DNA from: Bacillota bacterium
GTDB lineage: Bacteria > Bacillota > Clostridia > Lachnospirales > Lachnospiraceae
Assembly (NCBI GenBank): GCA_023399055.1
Contig: JAEWQV010000010.1
Span: 682,001 to 746,000 of the forward strand
DNA: 64,000 nucleotides
Direction: 5' to 3'
Shown here in pieces: positions 1 through 8,708 of the stretch. Positions within the stretch are counted from its first letter, which is position 1, and every line of letters begins with the position of its first letter. Position numbers and translations under genes: made by a program. Under the pieces are notes generated by a model. The model did not search any database, had not been told where the DNA came from, and was given only the letters and a program-made list of their open reading frames with translations.

Positions 1-349
1 TACTAGAAGACCCAATTGCTAAGTGATATCCCAATTCTCTAAGCTTTATCAGTGTATTTTTTACTTCATCACTCAAATCTGCTGGAGACATATTCATTAA
101 AAGTGCTCGGTAGGTTTCATTTTTCTCCTCTGCCAGAACTTGTTTTTCTTCTGGTGACAGTAAAAGTCCGCTGCCCTCAAGAACAATGTCCAGACTTTCC
201 ATTCTAGATACACCTCTTAAACGGTTATTCTTTATCTCATCAAATGGAATTGATAGTTTATTTGCAAGGCTTTTCCAAGCCTGGTAATGGTATTTGTCAG
301 TATGACAAATAACTCCGTCTAAATCAAATATAAAAGCTTTATAATTCAT
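1..349 (-). CDS. pgmB: Beta-phosphoglucomutase, HAD superfamily (3' end beyond window)
   Basis: The first 116 residues of a HAD-fold phosphosugar mutase. The N-terminal nucleophile motif DLDGVICHTD is intact, followed by the helical cap region with LRGVSRMESLD, which matches beta-phosphoglucomutases. The start is fixed by GGAGGT a few bases upstream of ATG. The enzyme interconverts beta-glucose 1-phosphate and glucose 6-phosphate. Beta-glucose 1-phosphate is what the inverting GH65 phosphorylase at 5812-8118 releases, so this gene feeds that pathway into glycolysis. A hairpin terminator lies between this gene and the upstream operon, so it is probably expressed by readthrough or from its own promoter. 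The C-terminal part lies outside the window. Confidence 0.88.
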   Translation of the reverse strand, partial: MNYKAFIFDLDGVICHTDKYHYQAWKSLANKLSIPFDEIKNNRLRGVSRMESLDIVLEGSGLLLSPEEKQVLAEEKNETYRALLMNMSPADLSDEVKNTLIKLRELGYHLAIGSSS

Positions 350-390
350 ATTTCTACCTCCATGAATGGCATTTTACCTCTTTTATCTTA

Positions 391-418
391 AAAAGGGACT
401 TTTTTAGAAGTCCCTTTT
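391..418 (-). terminator. Rho-independent terminator of the GH65-GH36 operon
   Basis: Arms AAAAGGGACTT and AAGTCCCTTTT enclose a 6-base loop, with T-rich runs on both sides, so it could act in both directions. It follows the GH36 gene and precedes pgmB. Confidence 0.75.
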
Positions 419-476
419 TCTTTTGCATATAGTTGCAGCATCATCTGCACATTAAGTCCAATCAATATTAGAATAA

Positions 477-2330
477 CTATTTCAGTATACTTATAAACCA
501 AAGTCCAGAATGTCCCACCTCAAGGTTTAAGTGTACCCCCTGCTCCAATAATTCCCGTCCAAAGCAGAAAAAACGCTCTCTTGTGTCGGCATTTTCAAGT
601 AAATATTCCGCGTTCTCCAATACTCCTTCAAGCATAATCTCTCCAGTAAAGGATTTCTTGACCGCAAAGGCAAATATTGCTCCTTTGCCCTTTTTCATTA
701 ACTGAAAGGCTGCAAAATTATCTTCACTTACTAACTCATCGGAAGTATTGCTTATTTTTCTAAAATCGTCCACTCTCTCACCATAACGCAGTGGTTGTCC
801 AGTCAGGTGGTACAGACTGCCTTGGAACAAGAGTGGAAAGATTTTTTCTTTGTACATTTTAATTTCACGTGTAAATATAGTAAGAAACTTTAAGGGTAGT
901 GTCGTGAGATCTCGGCTGACGCCCATTAAATGCAGCATAGCACTTCGTAGTGTCGCTATCACTTCGTATTCGGGGGTATTATCTTCTATTTCATAACCGG
1001 GGAATACATGAGAACCATCTTCATATTCTCTGGTCTGTGACCATGCCCAGTGCAATAATCTGGAGGGAGACACTGTCAGGGATGCTCCCCAAAAACATTG
1101 CAAGCTATGGGCAAGTTCATCAGGATCACTAAGGTAGGTTACATCCGTGTGCTTTAACATTTCTAAGTCAAAACGAAGTCCGCCGGAAGAACAATTCTCA
1201 AGGATTAAATGAGGGTACTTACTGCGAAGACGGTCCAGCACCTCATAATATTTCTGGTAGTGTGTATACAAACCCATACCAGGCTGATGACCGTGGTCGG
1301 AACGGTTACAGCCATAGCCAGGGTCAACATTAAAATCTAACTTAATCCAGTCACAATTCGTCTCAATAACTAGGCGATCCATAATTTCAAATAACCATTC
1401 AGCAGCACCCTCTGCTCCAAGGCAAAGGTAGGGGTCTTCATATTCTTTACCATCATATATCGCTTCCCATTCAGGATGTAACTGTCTAAGTACCGACAAT
1501 TTACCCATTGCCTCAGGTTCAATCCATATGCCAAACTTCATACCCTTTTGATGTACGTAATCAGAAATATATCGAAGTCCCTGGGGAAAGCGTTTTCTAT
1601 TTATTAAATACCAATCGCCTCTGCATTTGGACCAATGAACATCGGAGGTTTCGTCACCAAACCAGCCTGCATCCAAGGTACAAAGGGTAAACCCAAGTTC
1701 CGCTGCACGGTCAACATTTTTAAGAAATACGTCTTCGTTAATATCCACATCTTCATAGGTCCACCAATGATTCCATTCCACAATAGGTGAATTTATTCTG
1801 CTTTCTGCAAACCAATTCTGCTCCAACCAATTTGAGGTATTATTGCAAAGTTCGGTAAAGCTGTCACTCCTACTGCAAATTATGGATGGCAGTTTAAAAC
1901 TCTCGTTAGGTTCAAGTATCGTCGTAAAATCCTTTTCTAAGAGCACGAATTCAATCTTTCCTTCCGGACAGATACGTAATCCCCAATTTCCGGACCAACA
2001 AATAGCTACGCTAATACAGTTGCCATCTGCTTGAAAAAGATAGATCATGGGACTATAGCCATGACTGGATCGCCCTTGGTCGGTAGTCAACAGTAATGCT
2101 TCCTTCCGTTCATCCAGCCTGTACCACTGGGGTGAAAACTCTCTCCCCCAATTGCTTGCAAATGCAAGAATTTGACTTCCTTCCGGTACAAACTTAGTAA
2201 TGGGATAAGTAATACCTTCGATAAGGATTGATGAATCCTGCGTATTTTCTATGACGGGGTTAAGTAATTTCACTCCCATAGCATAATCTGTCTGTTTGTT
2301 ATAAGTAATTATATATTGTGGCAAGTTCAT
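477..2330 (-). CDS. GH36 alpha-galactosidase
   Basis: A clan GH-D alpha-galactosidase hydrolysing terminal alpha-galactosides. No signal peptide is seen, so it acts on imported sugars in the cytosol. The catalytic barrel starts near residue 185 (WNHWWTYEDVDINE). WIKLDFN carries the nucleophile D332. ENCSSGGLRFD (378-388) binds substrate, and the acid/base is probably D402 in LSDPDE, a departure from the common SDxxD form. At 617 residues it is shorter than typical 700-730 residue GH36 enzymes. It is the last gene of the GH65/ABC operon. Start: AAGGAGGG (2331-2338) directly abuts this ATG, which is too close; a TTG two codons inside (2322-2324) has 7-base spacing and may be the real start. Substrate beyond alpha-galactosides is not deducible. 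Confidence 0.85.
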   Translation of the reverse strand: MNLPQYIITYNKQTDYAMGVKLLNPVIENTQDSSILIEGITYPITKFVPEGSQILAFASNWGREFSPQWYRLDERKEALLLTTDQGRSSHGYSPMIYLFQADGNCISVAICWSGNWGLRICPEGKIEFVLLEKDFTTILEPNESFKLPSIICSRSDSFTELCNNTSNWLEQNWFAESRINSPIVEWNHWWTYEDVDINEDVFLKNVDRAAELGFTLCTLDAGWFGDETSDVHWSKCRGDWYLINRKRFPQGLRYISDYVHQKGMKFGIWIEPEAMGKLSVLRQLHPEWEAIYDGKEYEDPYLCLGAEGAAEWLFEIMDRLVIETNCDWIKLDFNVDPGYGCNRSDHGHQPGMGLYTHYQKYYEVLDRLRSKYPHLILENCSSGGLRFDLEMLKHTDVTYLSDPDELAHSLQCFWGASLTVSPSRLLHWAWSQTREYEDGSHVFPGYEIEDNTPEYEVIATLRSAMLHLMGVSRDLTTLPLKFLTIFTREIKMYKEKIFPLLFQGSLYHLTGQPLRYGERVDDFRKISNTSDELVSEDNFAAFQLMKKGKGAIFAFAVKKSFTGEIMLEGVLENAEYLLENADTRERFFCFGRELLEQGVHLNLEVGHSGLWFISILK

Positions 2331-2338
2331 CCCTCCTT

Positions 2339-2423
2339 ATGAAACAATGAAAGTATTTATCGTTTGCAGCTGTCATTTTTTATGAAGCAATAAAATATTT
2401 ACCGCCTGCAGCTGTCATTCCTT
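2339..2423. repeat. 43-bp imperfect tandem repeat upstream of GH36
   Basis: Two copies of a 43-bp unit (2339-2381 and 2382-2423), with the start of a third (GAGAAACACTGAAAATAT). Each contains GCAGCTGTCATT. They lie in the 178-bp gap between the permease and GH36 genes. Confidence 0.6.
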
Positions 2424-2508
2424 GAGAAACACTGAAAATATCTCATATTCACTTAAGTTGCTGGTTTTATCAAGCATAGGATTATTATTAACTGCAAAGT
2501 ATATAATT

Positions 2509-3336
2509 TTATTTTAACGATCCTGAACTTACTCCTTTGATAATCTGCTTTTGTGCGATTAAGTAAAGGATAATAACCGGTATAGCGCTTAGGAGCAGAC
2601 CTGCATACAATAAAGGCATATTACTTCCGAACTTATTGGTTAAGGAAACAATACTTACGGTTATTGTTCTAATACGTTCGTCCTGAAGAATTATCATTGC
2701 ATAGAGCAACTCATTCCAATAGGAGATAAAGTTAATAATTGCTGCTGTTACAAGAGTTGGTTTTAACAGCGGAAGTATCACATTCAGATATATTTTAAAG
2801 CTTCCAGCTCCATCTATCGTTGCAGACTCAAGGATTTGATTTGGAATGCCTTTGATATTGGCAATCATCATCATGGTTGTGAAGGGAATAGAGGTTGCAA
2901 CATAGAAGATTATTAATCCAAAGCTGTTATTCACCAAATTCAAACCAATCAAAATCTGATATACAGGTATAATTAATACCTGTCCTGGCATGAACATACC
3001 TACTGTGATAAGGCCCATAACGGGTTTTTTACCCTTCCAAGTTAACTTGTTAATACTGTAGGCTGCCAATGAGGTTACTAAAAGAGAAGTACCTACTGTA
3101 ATTACACTAACAAATAAAGAATTAAAGGTCATTCTTACAAAATTAAAGGCTTCCAGTACCACCTTATAATTTTGAAAATCCAGAACTTTGGGTATGGCAA
3201 ACATATTCAACATATATTCATCCTTACTCAGAAATGTTGCCATAATCATATATAGAATGGGTAAAAGCGTTGTGGCTGCGAGAATACTTAGCAGGAGGAA
3301 CACGATAATACGTGAAAATTTAATGTGCTTTTTCAT
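2509..3336 (-). CDS. Sugar ABC transporter permease, MalG type
   Basis: Inner-membrane permease of a carbohydrate uptake-1 ABC importer: 275 residues with about six membrane helices and the cytoplasmic EAA-like loop ESATIDGAGSFKIYLNVILPLLKP that contacts the ATPase. GGAGG lies 7 bases before ATG, inside the end of the upstream permease gene; the two frames overlap by 4 bases, so they are translationally coupled. It pairs with the permease at 3333-4214 and the lipoprotein at 4243-5481. No ATPase is encoded here, as is common where a shared MsmK-like ATPase serves several importers. From the neighbours the cargo is probably a short alpha-glucoside. Confidence 0.9.
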   Translation of the reverse strand: MKKHIKFSRIIVFLLLSILAATTLLPILYMIMATFLSKDEYMLNMFAIPKVLDFQNYKVVLEAFNFVRMTFNSLFVSVITVGTSLLVTSLAAYSINKLTWKGKKPVMGLITVGMFMPGQVLIIPVYQILIGLNLVNNSFGLIIFYVATSIPFTTMMMIANIKGIPNQILESATIDGAGSFKIYLNVILPLLKPTLVTAAIINFISYWNELLYAMIILQDERIRTITVSIVSLTNKFGSNMPLLYAGLLLSAIPVIILYLIAQKQIIKGVSSGSLK

Positions 3337-4214
3337 ACGTCCGCCTCCTCTCCTGCGTTGGTAATTTTACGCTGTAATAAGGTTACGATTACAACGATGC
3401 CAAATAGAACAACGGATAGAGCCGCAGCATAACCCATATCATGAAGCTTGAAGGCTTTTACATACAGTAAATATTCCAATACTGTGGTATCGTAACCAGG
3501 ACCACCACCGGTAATCATAAATACAAAACCGAACAACCCAGAGAATACACTCATGATATTCAACATAATTACAAACTGCAGTGTCGGTTTAATTAGGGGA
3601 ACAGTTATGTATCTGAACTTTGCCCACCAGCTGGCACCGTCAAGGTTGGCTGCTTCAAAAATCTCATTGGAGAAATTGGCCATACCAGCTAGAAAAATCA
3701 AAACAGCCGAACCAAATCCCATCCAGTTAATTGCGATGGTGATAAGCCCAATGGCAATATTGCCATAGGCGAACCACTCGATCGCATCAAATCCAAAAAC
3801 ACTTAAAATACTATTTGCAGCGCCGTCATACCGAAATAAGGTTTTAAACAGCGTCGATAAAATCGAAGTGGAAATAACCGTTGGAAAGAAGTAAGCCGAA
3901 CGGAAAAATCTCCAGCCCTTTACCTCTTCTTGAAGTAATACTGCCACCACCAAAGGAAACAGTGTCCATAACGGTACTCCAATGATAAAGAATTTCATAT
4001 TATTCGTAATTGAAATCCAAAATTCACTGCTTTTAAATATTGTTATATAATTTTCAAGTCCGATAAAAGTCATATCCCCCATACCGTCCCATTTCATGAC
4101 ACTGTATACAAAGATGCATACAATTGGGATTAGTACAAAGCAGAAATATAACAACATTGCTGGCAGGATGTAAAGCATTCCTTCTATCTGTTTACGAAAA
4201 CCTTTCTTTCTCAC
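3333..4214 (-). CDS. Sugar ABC transporter permease, MalF/UgpA type
   Basis: First permease of the importer, 293 residues, about six membrane helices, with the EAA-like loop EAANLDGASWWAKFRYITVP. The start codon is GTG, with AAGGGG eight bases upstream; no better ATG is in reach. It sits 28 bases after the lipoprotein gene and overlaps the next permease by 4 bases. Together they form a heterodimeric channel for the sugar delivered by the lipoprotein. Confidence 0.9.
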   Translation of the reverse strand: MRKKGFRKQIEGMLYILPAMLLYFCFVLIPIVCIFVYSVMKWDGMGDMTFIGLENYITIFKSSEFWISITNNMKFFIIGVPLWTLFPLVVAVLLQEEVKGWRFFRSAYFFPTVISTSILSTLFKTLFRYDGAANSILSVFGFDAIEWFAYGNIAIGLITIAINWMGFGSAVLIFLAGMANFSNEIFEAANLDGASWWAKFRYITVPLIKPTLQFVIMLNIMSVFSGLFGFVFMITGGGPGYDTTVLEYLLYVKAFKLHDMGYAAALSVVLFGIVVIVTLLQRKITNAGEEADV

Positions 4215-4242
4215 AGTTATTCCCCTTCCATTACCTTCCTAC

Positions 4243-5481
4243 TTATTGATTTAAGGAATCAAGTTTTGCAGTGAAATCCTCAAGGGAGAGAGAACCATTT
4301 AAGTAGGTAGGTACAAGTTTATAAAATTCATTTGCAGATTCACTCTTAATGATAGAGTCAAAGCCAGTAACATTCTTACCTTCTGAAGTTAATTCTGTTG
4401 CAGTAGTCGCAAGACGTGCAGCAACTTCTTTTGAATAAAGTGCTTCGTTGGAACGTACGGTGAATTCATTTTCACAGAGCATTTTTGCAAAATCTACAGC
4501 AGCTTCTGGATATTTGGAATAGTTGGTTACAGCGATATTGATGTTAGGCTGGGAATACATATAATCAGCAAACTCACCAGTGCTTAAGGCAGGAATCTTA
4601 GTTACTTCAACTGCATCTCCCATGCCTTCATATTCACTTGCAGACCAGTTACCATGTACTAACATTGCTGCCTTACCTTGTACAAAATCCTGAATTGCAT
4701 CACCGTCAGACTTGGTCAAATAATCTACATTGGTATAACCTGCAGCTACATAATCTTTCCATACTGTTAATGCTTGTGTAAATTCTGGACCACTTACTTT
4801 TAAGCTACCACCGCTAGCTAAGTTAGCAATGTTATCAGGTCCTAAGATGTTGCCAAGAAGGCTAGTAACAACCCAAGTTGAAGTATAACCATCTTTATCA
4901 CCAAGTACCAATGGAGTTACATTGTTATCCTTAAGTGTTTGGCTAACTGCTACAAACTCGTCCCAAGTTGTTGGTGCTGTAAGGTTGTATTGATCTAAGA
5001 TGGATTTATTATAATACATTACGCCTGTTGCGTTAAGACCATAAGTAAGACCAATCAGGGAATCTGTTGAATTATTGTTCTTATGTGTTAAACTGGAAGT
5101 ATCAAAAGTCTTAATCTCATCCTCACTTAAGTACTGATTAAAATCTACTAAATAATCTTGATAAGCTAAAGTTGAGCTACCAGCCCAGATTGCTACCATA
5201 TCAGGACCTTCTTTTGCCATATTGGCAGCGGTAAACGCCTTGTTTAAATCATCCATGCTATAATCAACAATGGTAATTTTGTAATCTGGATGTGACTCTT
5301 CAAATTCTTTTACCAACTGAAAAACTGGTAATTCTGATTTATCCAGTTCCCCTGTGGTATCACTGGTTTGAACACCCGCATTCCAAAGAATAATTTCTTT
5401 TTTCTCGTCCGCTTTCTTAGCGCACCCCATTAAAGAAAATGCTAAAACACTTACTAAAAGTAATGCTAATAATTTTTTCAT
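4243..5481 (-). CDS. Sugar-binding lipoprotein of the ABC importer (SBP family 1)
   Basis: Extracellular solute-binding protein tethered by lipid. The N-terminus MKKLLALLLVSVLAFSLMGC is a classic lipoprotein signal with lipobox LMGC. The mature part has the family-1 maltose-binding fold pattern (IILWNAGVQ at the start, KAAMLVHGNWSASEY in the middle). The start is placed at the second Met: AAGGAG is only two bases from the first ATG but eight from the second. It lies between the SemiSWEET and permease genes. It presents the sugar to the two permeases; the ligand is inferred from the GH65 partner, not seen. Confidence 0.9.
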   Translation of the reverse strand: MKKLLALLLVSVLAFSLMGCAKKADEKKEIILWNAGVQTSDTTGELDKSELPVFQLVKEFEESHPDYKITIVDYSMDDLNKAFTAANMAKEGPDMVAIWAGSSTLAYQDYLVDFNQYLSEDEIKTFDTSSLTHKNNNSTDSLIGLTYGLNATGVMYYNKSILDQYNLTAPTTWDEFVAVSQTLKDNNVTPLVLGDKDGYTSTWVVTSLLGNILGPDNIANLASGGSLKVSGPEFTQALTVWKDYVAAGYTNVDYLTKSDGDAIQDFVQGKAAMLVHGNWSASEYEGMGDAVEVTKIPALSTGEFADYMYSQPNINIAVTNYSKYPEAAVDFAKMLCENEFTVRSNEALYSKEVAARLATTATELTSEGKNVTGFDSIIKSESANEFYKLVPTYLNGSLSLEDFTAKLDSLNQ

Positions 5482-5539
5482 ACTCATTCTCCTTTTCTTT
5501 TTATATTATAAGCAGGCCAATTCCTGCGAATAACTGAAC

Positions 5540-5800
5540 TTATTTTTTGTGAATTACATCCCATATCTTATAGCCTAAGATTATTCCGCCAAGTACGATG
5601 CATACTAAATTAGAAGCAATAATCGGTATGTCCCGTAGTATGATGCCATATACAAACCAGAAAACTACGGAAAGCACAAAGATAATATAGGTCAATAGTG
5701 AAATACTTTTTGTATCATGTGAACGAATCACATAAACTGCTTGAGGTAAAAATGCAATGGTACTTAATACAGATGCCGTATAGCCAATAAAAGCTGTCAT
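5540..5800 (-). CDS. SemiSWEET / PQ-loop family small membrane protein
   Basis: An 86-residue protein with three membrane helices, matching the triple-helix bundle of SemiSWEET sugar transporters, which work as homodimers. The PQ motif is visible as AFLPQAVYVIRSHDTKSIS (residues 17-35), with the conserved short basic loop after it. The length is typical of the family (85-100). AAGGAG precedes ATG, and the gene starts only 11 bases after the GH65 stop, so they are co-transcribed. Known SemiSWEETs move sugars down their gradient. Sitting beside an ABC importer and a phosphorylase, it may export or balance glucose or the disaccharide, but that role is inferred. Confidence 0.82.
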   Translation of the reverse strand: MTAFIGYTASVLSTIAFLPQAVYVIRSHDTKSISLLTYIIFVLSVVFWFVYGIILRDIPIIASNLVCIVLGGIILGYKIWDVIHKK

Positions 5801-5811
5801 GAAGGTTCTCC

Positions 5812-8118
5812 TTATAATGTTATCTCAAGTTTATCCGATATCTCATATTCGGCACCCTTTACGGTTAAGGATATGCTATCCGAGGTAGGACTGCTGAAGC
5901 AAATTGCGGTATGAGTTAGAGTAACATCCAGCTGTTTTCCCTTCCAACAAACACGGAAGGTTAACTCACTCCATTCCTTTGGTAAATGTGGTTCAAATCT
6001 TAGCTTGCCGTTATACATACGCATTCCTGCAAAGCCCATAACAACACACTGCCAAACACCACCAATACTTGCCGAATGGATACCATCATTGCTGCTCTTC
6101 ATATTCTGACCAAGGTCAATCTGACAAGCTCTATGAAATAAATCGTAAGCCTTCTCGTAGTCACCCAAATCATTTGCCAAAATACTATGTGTGGAAAGTG
6201 ATAAGGAAGAATCATGTAAGGTTCTTGGCTCATAATAGTCATAATTAAGCTTCTTAACCTCTGGTGCAAATTGATCCTCTAATTGGTAGAACAACATCAT
6301 TATATCTGCCTGCTTGGATACCTGGAAATTGTTCACCTGCTCCAAGTTGTAATCATCAAATAAACTACCAACTTTGCTGTTTTTCTTATATTTTTCTAAA
6401 TCTATGTCTTTCTTAGATAAATAGGTATCATCCTGTGGTATCAACATTTTTTCATTCGGTTTTGGCAAATAGATTTTTTCCAATCTATCCTTCCAGATTA
6501 GTACCTGCTCATCAAGATTTAATCGGTTGTTTAGCTGTTCAAACAACTCAGGTGAATTTGCCTTTATTACTTCATAATTAGAGATAGCAAGTCTTAAATT
6601 ATTCGCGGACATATAGTTGGTAAATGCATTATTATTTACATGCTCCTTATACTCATCAGGTCCAACTACATCATTGATTTCAAAGTGCTGTTTTTCTTCA
6701 TTCCATTCATATCTGTCAGCCCAGAAGGTAGCTGTTTCAAATAAGATTTCATAACCATAATGGTCCATATAATCCTGATCGTTGGTTGCAAGATAATACT
6801 GCCAAACTGCCAGCGCTATATCACAAGTAATATGAATTTCAATAAAACCAGACCATATCTTGGTTCTCTCTCCCGTGATAATATCTACCGCACCCCAAAC
6901 CGGTGTTACCTCACCATCACTTGGCCAAGCTGCTTCCCAAGGATACATAGCTCCTCTAAAACCATTTTCCTTTGCCTTTTTACGAGCACCTGCAAGACCA
7001 AGATAACGATATTCCATTAATTTGCGCGCCACTGCTGGATTTGAATAAATGTAAAACGGTAATAAGAATATTTCCGTATCCCAGAAGGAATGGCCTTTAT
7101 AACCTTCACCGCTGAGTCCTTTTGCTGCAATTCCCATACGATTATCATGAGCCGGAGCCATCACAGTCATATGATAAAGAGCAAATCTTATTGCCAGCTC
7201 ATCAAAATTATTTTCTGATTTGATGCTGATTGCATATCGATTCCAAACCTCGCTAGCCCAGTGTGCTGAATTCTCCTGCTTTAGTACCTCAAAGCCGAGT
7301 TTCTTAACTTCTACTAGTTCCTGATAAGCATGCTGTTTTATTTCATCCCAGTTCTTGCCTTCCACTTCTTTGTCAATGGAGGTGTATATTACAGATAATT
7401 TACTTACTGTAACCTCTTTCTCCATCTGTATCGTTAAAATCTGTTCAATTTTACGACGATCCATGGACATGGTGCTGGCTGCTTCACCTTCTACGCAATG
7501 AACCGTATTGGTGCTAATAAGTACTTTGCTCTGTGTTGTGGAAGCATTGAACTGGAGATATTCCTTATCAAAGAAGCGCATATCTTCTTCATTCAAATGC
7601 TGTGATCCAGTATTGGTAATCTGTCCGTTGATACCGGAATAAACCTTAAGGGTTGCTGGTTGATCACAACTAATTTTAATACTACTTCCCAACACATGCT
7701 TTCTGGAAAGAGAAACGAATCTTTCAAAGCTAAGTGTAAATATCTTTCCAGCCGGACTCTTCCATACCACATTTCTTGTAAGAAGTGCTTGTTTTAAATC
7801 CAGGCGTTTTCTGTACTCCAATATCTCGCCCTGCTCCAAGGAAAAGCGATACCCATCTAACTCAAAGTTCATTGCAGTTACATCTGGAAGATTCGGTAAT
7901 TCGCTTACTTCATTTTCACTAAAGCGGTTAAAGGTTCCATTGATAAAGGTTCCTCTCTTTTGAGAAAGGTAATCCTCCTCTGCTGCGGATCGAATGCCCA
8001 TGTATCCATTACCTAAGGACATGATGGCTTCCGTCTTTCCCTGAAGGGCAGCATCAAATTTAACTTCATCTACAAACCAGTTGTTTTTTCCTTCTTCAAA
8101 ACTATCATATTTTAGCAT
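5812..8118 (-). CDS. GH65 inverting alpha-glucoside phosphorylase
   Basis: Cytosolic phosphorylase that splits an alpha-linked glucoside with phosphate, giving beta-glucose 1-phosphate. At 768 residues it has the full family architecture: N-terminal beta-sandwich (about 15-270), linker, (alpha/alpha)6 barrel and C-terminal beta domain. GPDEYKEHVNNNAFTNYM contains the general acid E489; VSKQADIMMLFYQL and LHDSSLSLSTHS form the phosphate and sugar site. GGGG lies 7-8 bases before the ATG. It is the first gene of the operon and has a strong promoter with a LacI-type operator. Known family members act on maltose, trehalose, kojibiose, nigerose or glucosyl-rhamnose; the sequence alone does not choose between them. 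Confidence 0.92.
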   Translation of the reverse strand: MLKYDSFEEGKNNWFVDEVKFDAALQGKTEAIMSLGNGYMGIRSAAEEDYLSQKRGTFINGTFNRFSENEVSELPNLPDVTAMNFELDGYRFSLEQGEILEYRKRLDLKQALLTRNVVWKSPAGKIFTLSFERFVSLSRKHVLGSSIKISCDQPATLKVYSGINGQITNTGSQHLNEEDMRFFDKEYLQFNASTTQSKVLISTNTVHCVEGEAASTMSMDRRKIEQILTIQMEKEVTVSKLSVIYTSIDKEVEGKNWDEIKQHAYQELVEVKKLGFEVLKQENSAHWASEVWNRYAISIKSENNFDELAIRFALYHMTVMAPAHDNRMGIAAKGLSGEGYKGHSFWDTEIFLLPFYIYSNPAVARKLMEYRYLGLAGARKKAKENGFRGAMYPWEAAWPSDGEVTPVWGAVDIITGERTKIWSGFIEIHITCDIALAVWQYYLATNDQDYMDHYGYEILFETATFWADRYEWNEEKQHFEINDVVGPDEYKEHVNNNAFTNYMSANNLRLAISNYEVIKANSPELFEQLNNRLNLDEQVLIWKDRLEKIYLPKPNEKMLIPQDDTYLSKKDIDLEKYKKNSKVGSLFDDYNLEQVNNFQVSKQADIMMLFYQLEDQFAPEVKKLNYDYYEPRTLHDSSLSLSTHSILANDLGDYEKAYDLFHRACQIDLGQNMKSSNDGIHSASIGGVWQCVVMGFAGMRMYNGKLRFEPHLPKEWSELTFRVCWKGKQLDVTLTHTAICFSSPTSDSISLTVKGAEYEISDKLEITL

Positions 8119-8140
8119 TAAAATCCCCTTTGCTTTAACT

Positions 8141-8176
8141 AAAAGGTTTTCATAAGTTATTTTACGAAAACCTTTT
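8141..8176 (-). other. Inverted repeat in the 5' leader of the GH65 operon
   Basis: AAAAGGTTTTC and GAAAACCTTTT form an 11-bp perfect inverted repeat with a 14-base loop. It lies between the predicted transcription start and the GH65 ATG. It could be a leader hairpin that protects the mRNA or a second repressor site. Confidence 0.5.
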
Positions 8177-8193
8177 CTTAATCTGATAATGTG

Positions 8194-8222
8194 ATTATAT
8201 CACTCCGAAAACGTTTTATCAA
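8194..8222 (-). promoter_or_regulatory. GH65 operon promoter with LacI-type operator in the spacer
   Basis: Reading leftward: -35 TTGATA (8217-8222), a 17-bp spacer, -10 TATAAT (8194-8199). The spacer holds the CG-centred palindrome AAAACGTTTT (8208-8217), the usual shape of a LacI-family operator. The divergent LacI gene at 8740 is the obvious candidate to bind it, and a repressor there would block polymerase directly. Confidence 0.78.
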
Positions 8223-8244
8223 GTAGTTGATTTATAAATTTTTT

Positions 8245-8464
8245 ATGATATAATGAAAAGCGGAATGAGGTATTGTAAGCTTGCTTACGAATACCGATTG
8301 GAGCAACAAGATCATGAACACGGTTTTTGTTCATGATATAATGAAAAGCGGAATGAGATATTGTAAGCTTGCTTACGAATATCGATTGGAGCAACAAGAT
8401 CATGAACACGGTTTTTGTTCATGATATAACGAAAGTGGAATGAGATATTGTAAGCTTGCTTATA
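8245..8464 (+). repeat. 88-bp tandem repeat (2.5 copies) carrying extended -10 promoters
   Basis: Units start at 8245, 8333 and 8421, exactly 88 bp apart; the third is partial. Each begins with TGATATAAT, an extended -10 element pointing toward lacI. Each full unit has two inverted repeats: GTAAGC/GCTTAC with a 2-base loop, and ATCATGAACA/TGTTCATGAT with a 7-base loop, the latter running into the next -10. A diverged copy lies at 57918-57996 ahead of another gene. Open frames inside are by-products of the repeat. Confidence 0.8.
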
Positions 8465-8674
8465 TAAACGCATAATACAAACTAAGAAATATTGGTTCCA
8501 ATTAAAGGACGCTTTCAATATATAAAACAACTATGTTATAATAGAAAAATCTATTAAGCTTCTAGGTGGGGATGAAATTAAAAGTTTATAAAGGTAGTTT
8601 TTAACCTTTGACACATAAAGTATGCGCTAAATGCACTCCTTGGGATATCTGATTATGATTACATAAGGATTTAT

Positions 8675-8708
8675 TATAATATTCAAGCTGAAACGACAAG
8701 TCGTTTCA
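8675..8708 (+). promoter_or_regulatory. lacI -10 box with downstream palindrome
   Basis: TATAAT at 8675-8680 has no good -35. TGAAACGAC and GTCGTTTCA (8689-8708) form an inverted repeat just after it, where a repressor could control its own gene. The same palindrome type recurs at 12534 and 56073, so it may instead be a dispersed element. Confidence 0.45.

Noticed and set aside
8245..8464. Possible CRISPR array
   Set aside because: The repeats are contiguous 88-bp units without variable spacers, and no cas gene is near.
8200..8530. Overlapping 69- and 72-residue frames with internal repeats
   Set aside because: They arise from the 88-bp tandem DNA repeat; no ribosome binding site and no protein-like conservation between DNA copies (the 58-kb copy shifts frame).
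8572..8604. Ten-codon frame after GGTGGGG upstream of lacI
   Set aside because: The site is too close to the ATG and there is no attenuator structure to support a leader peptide.
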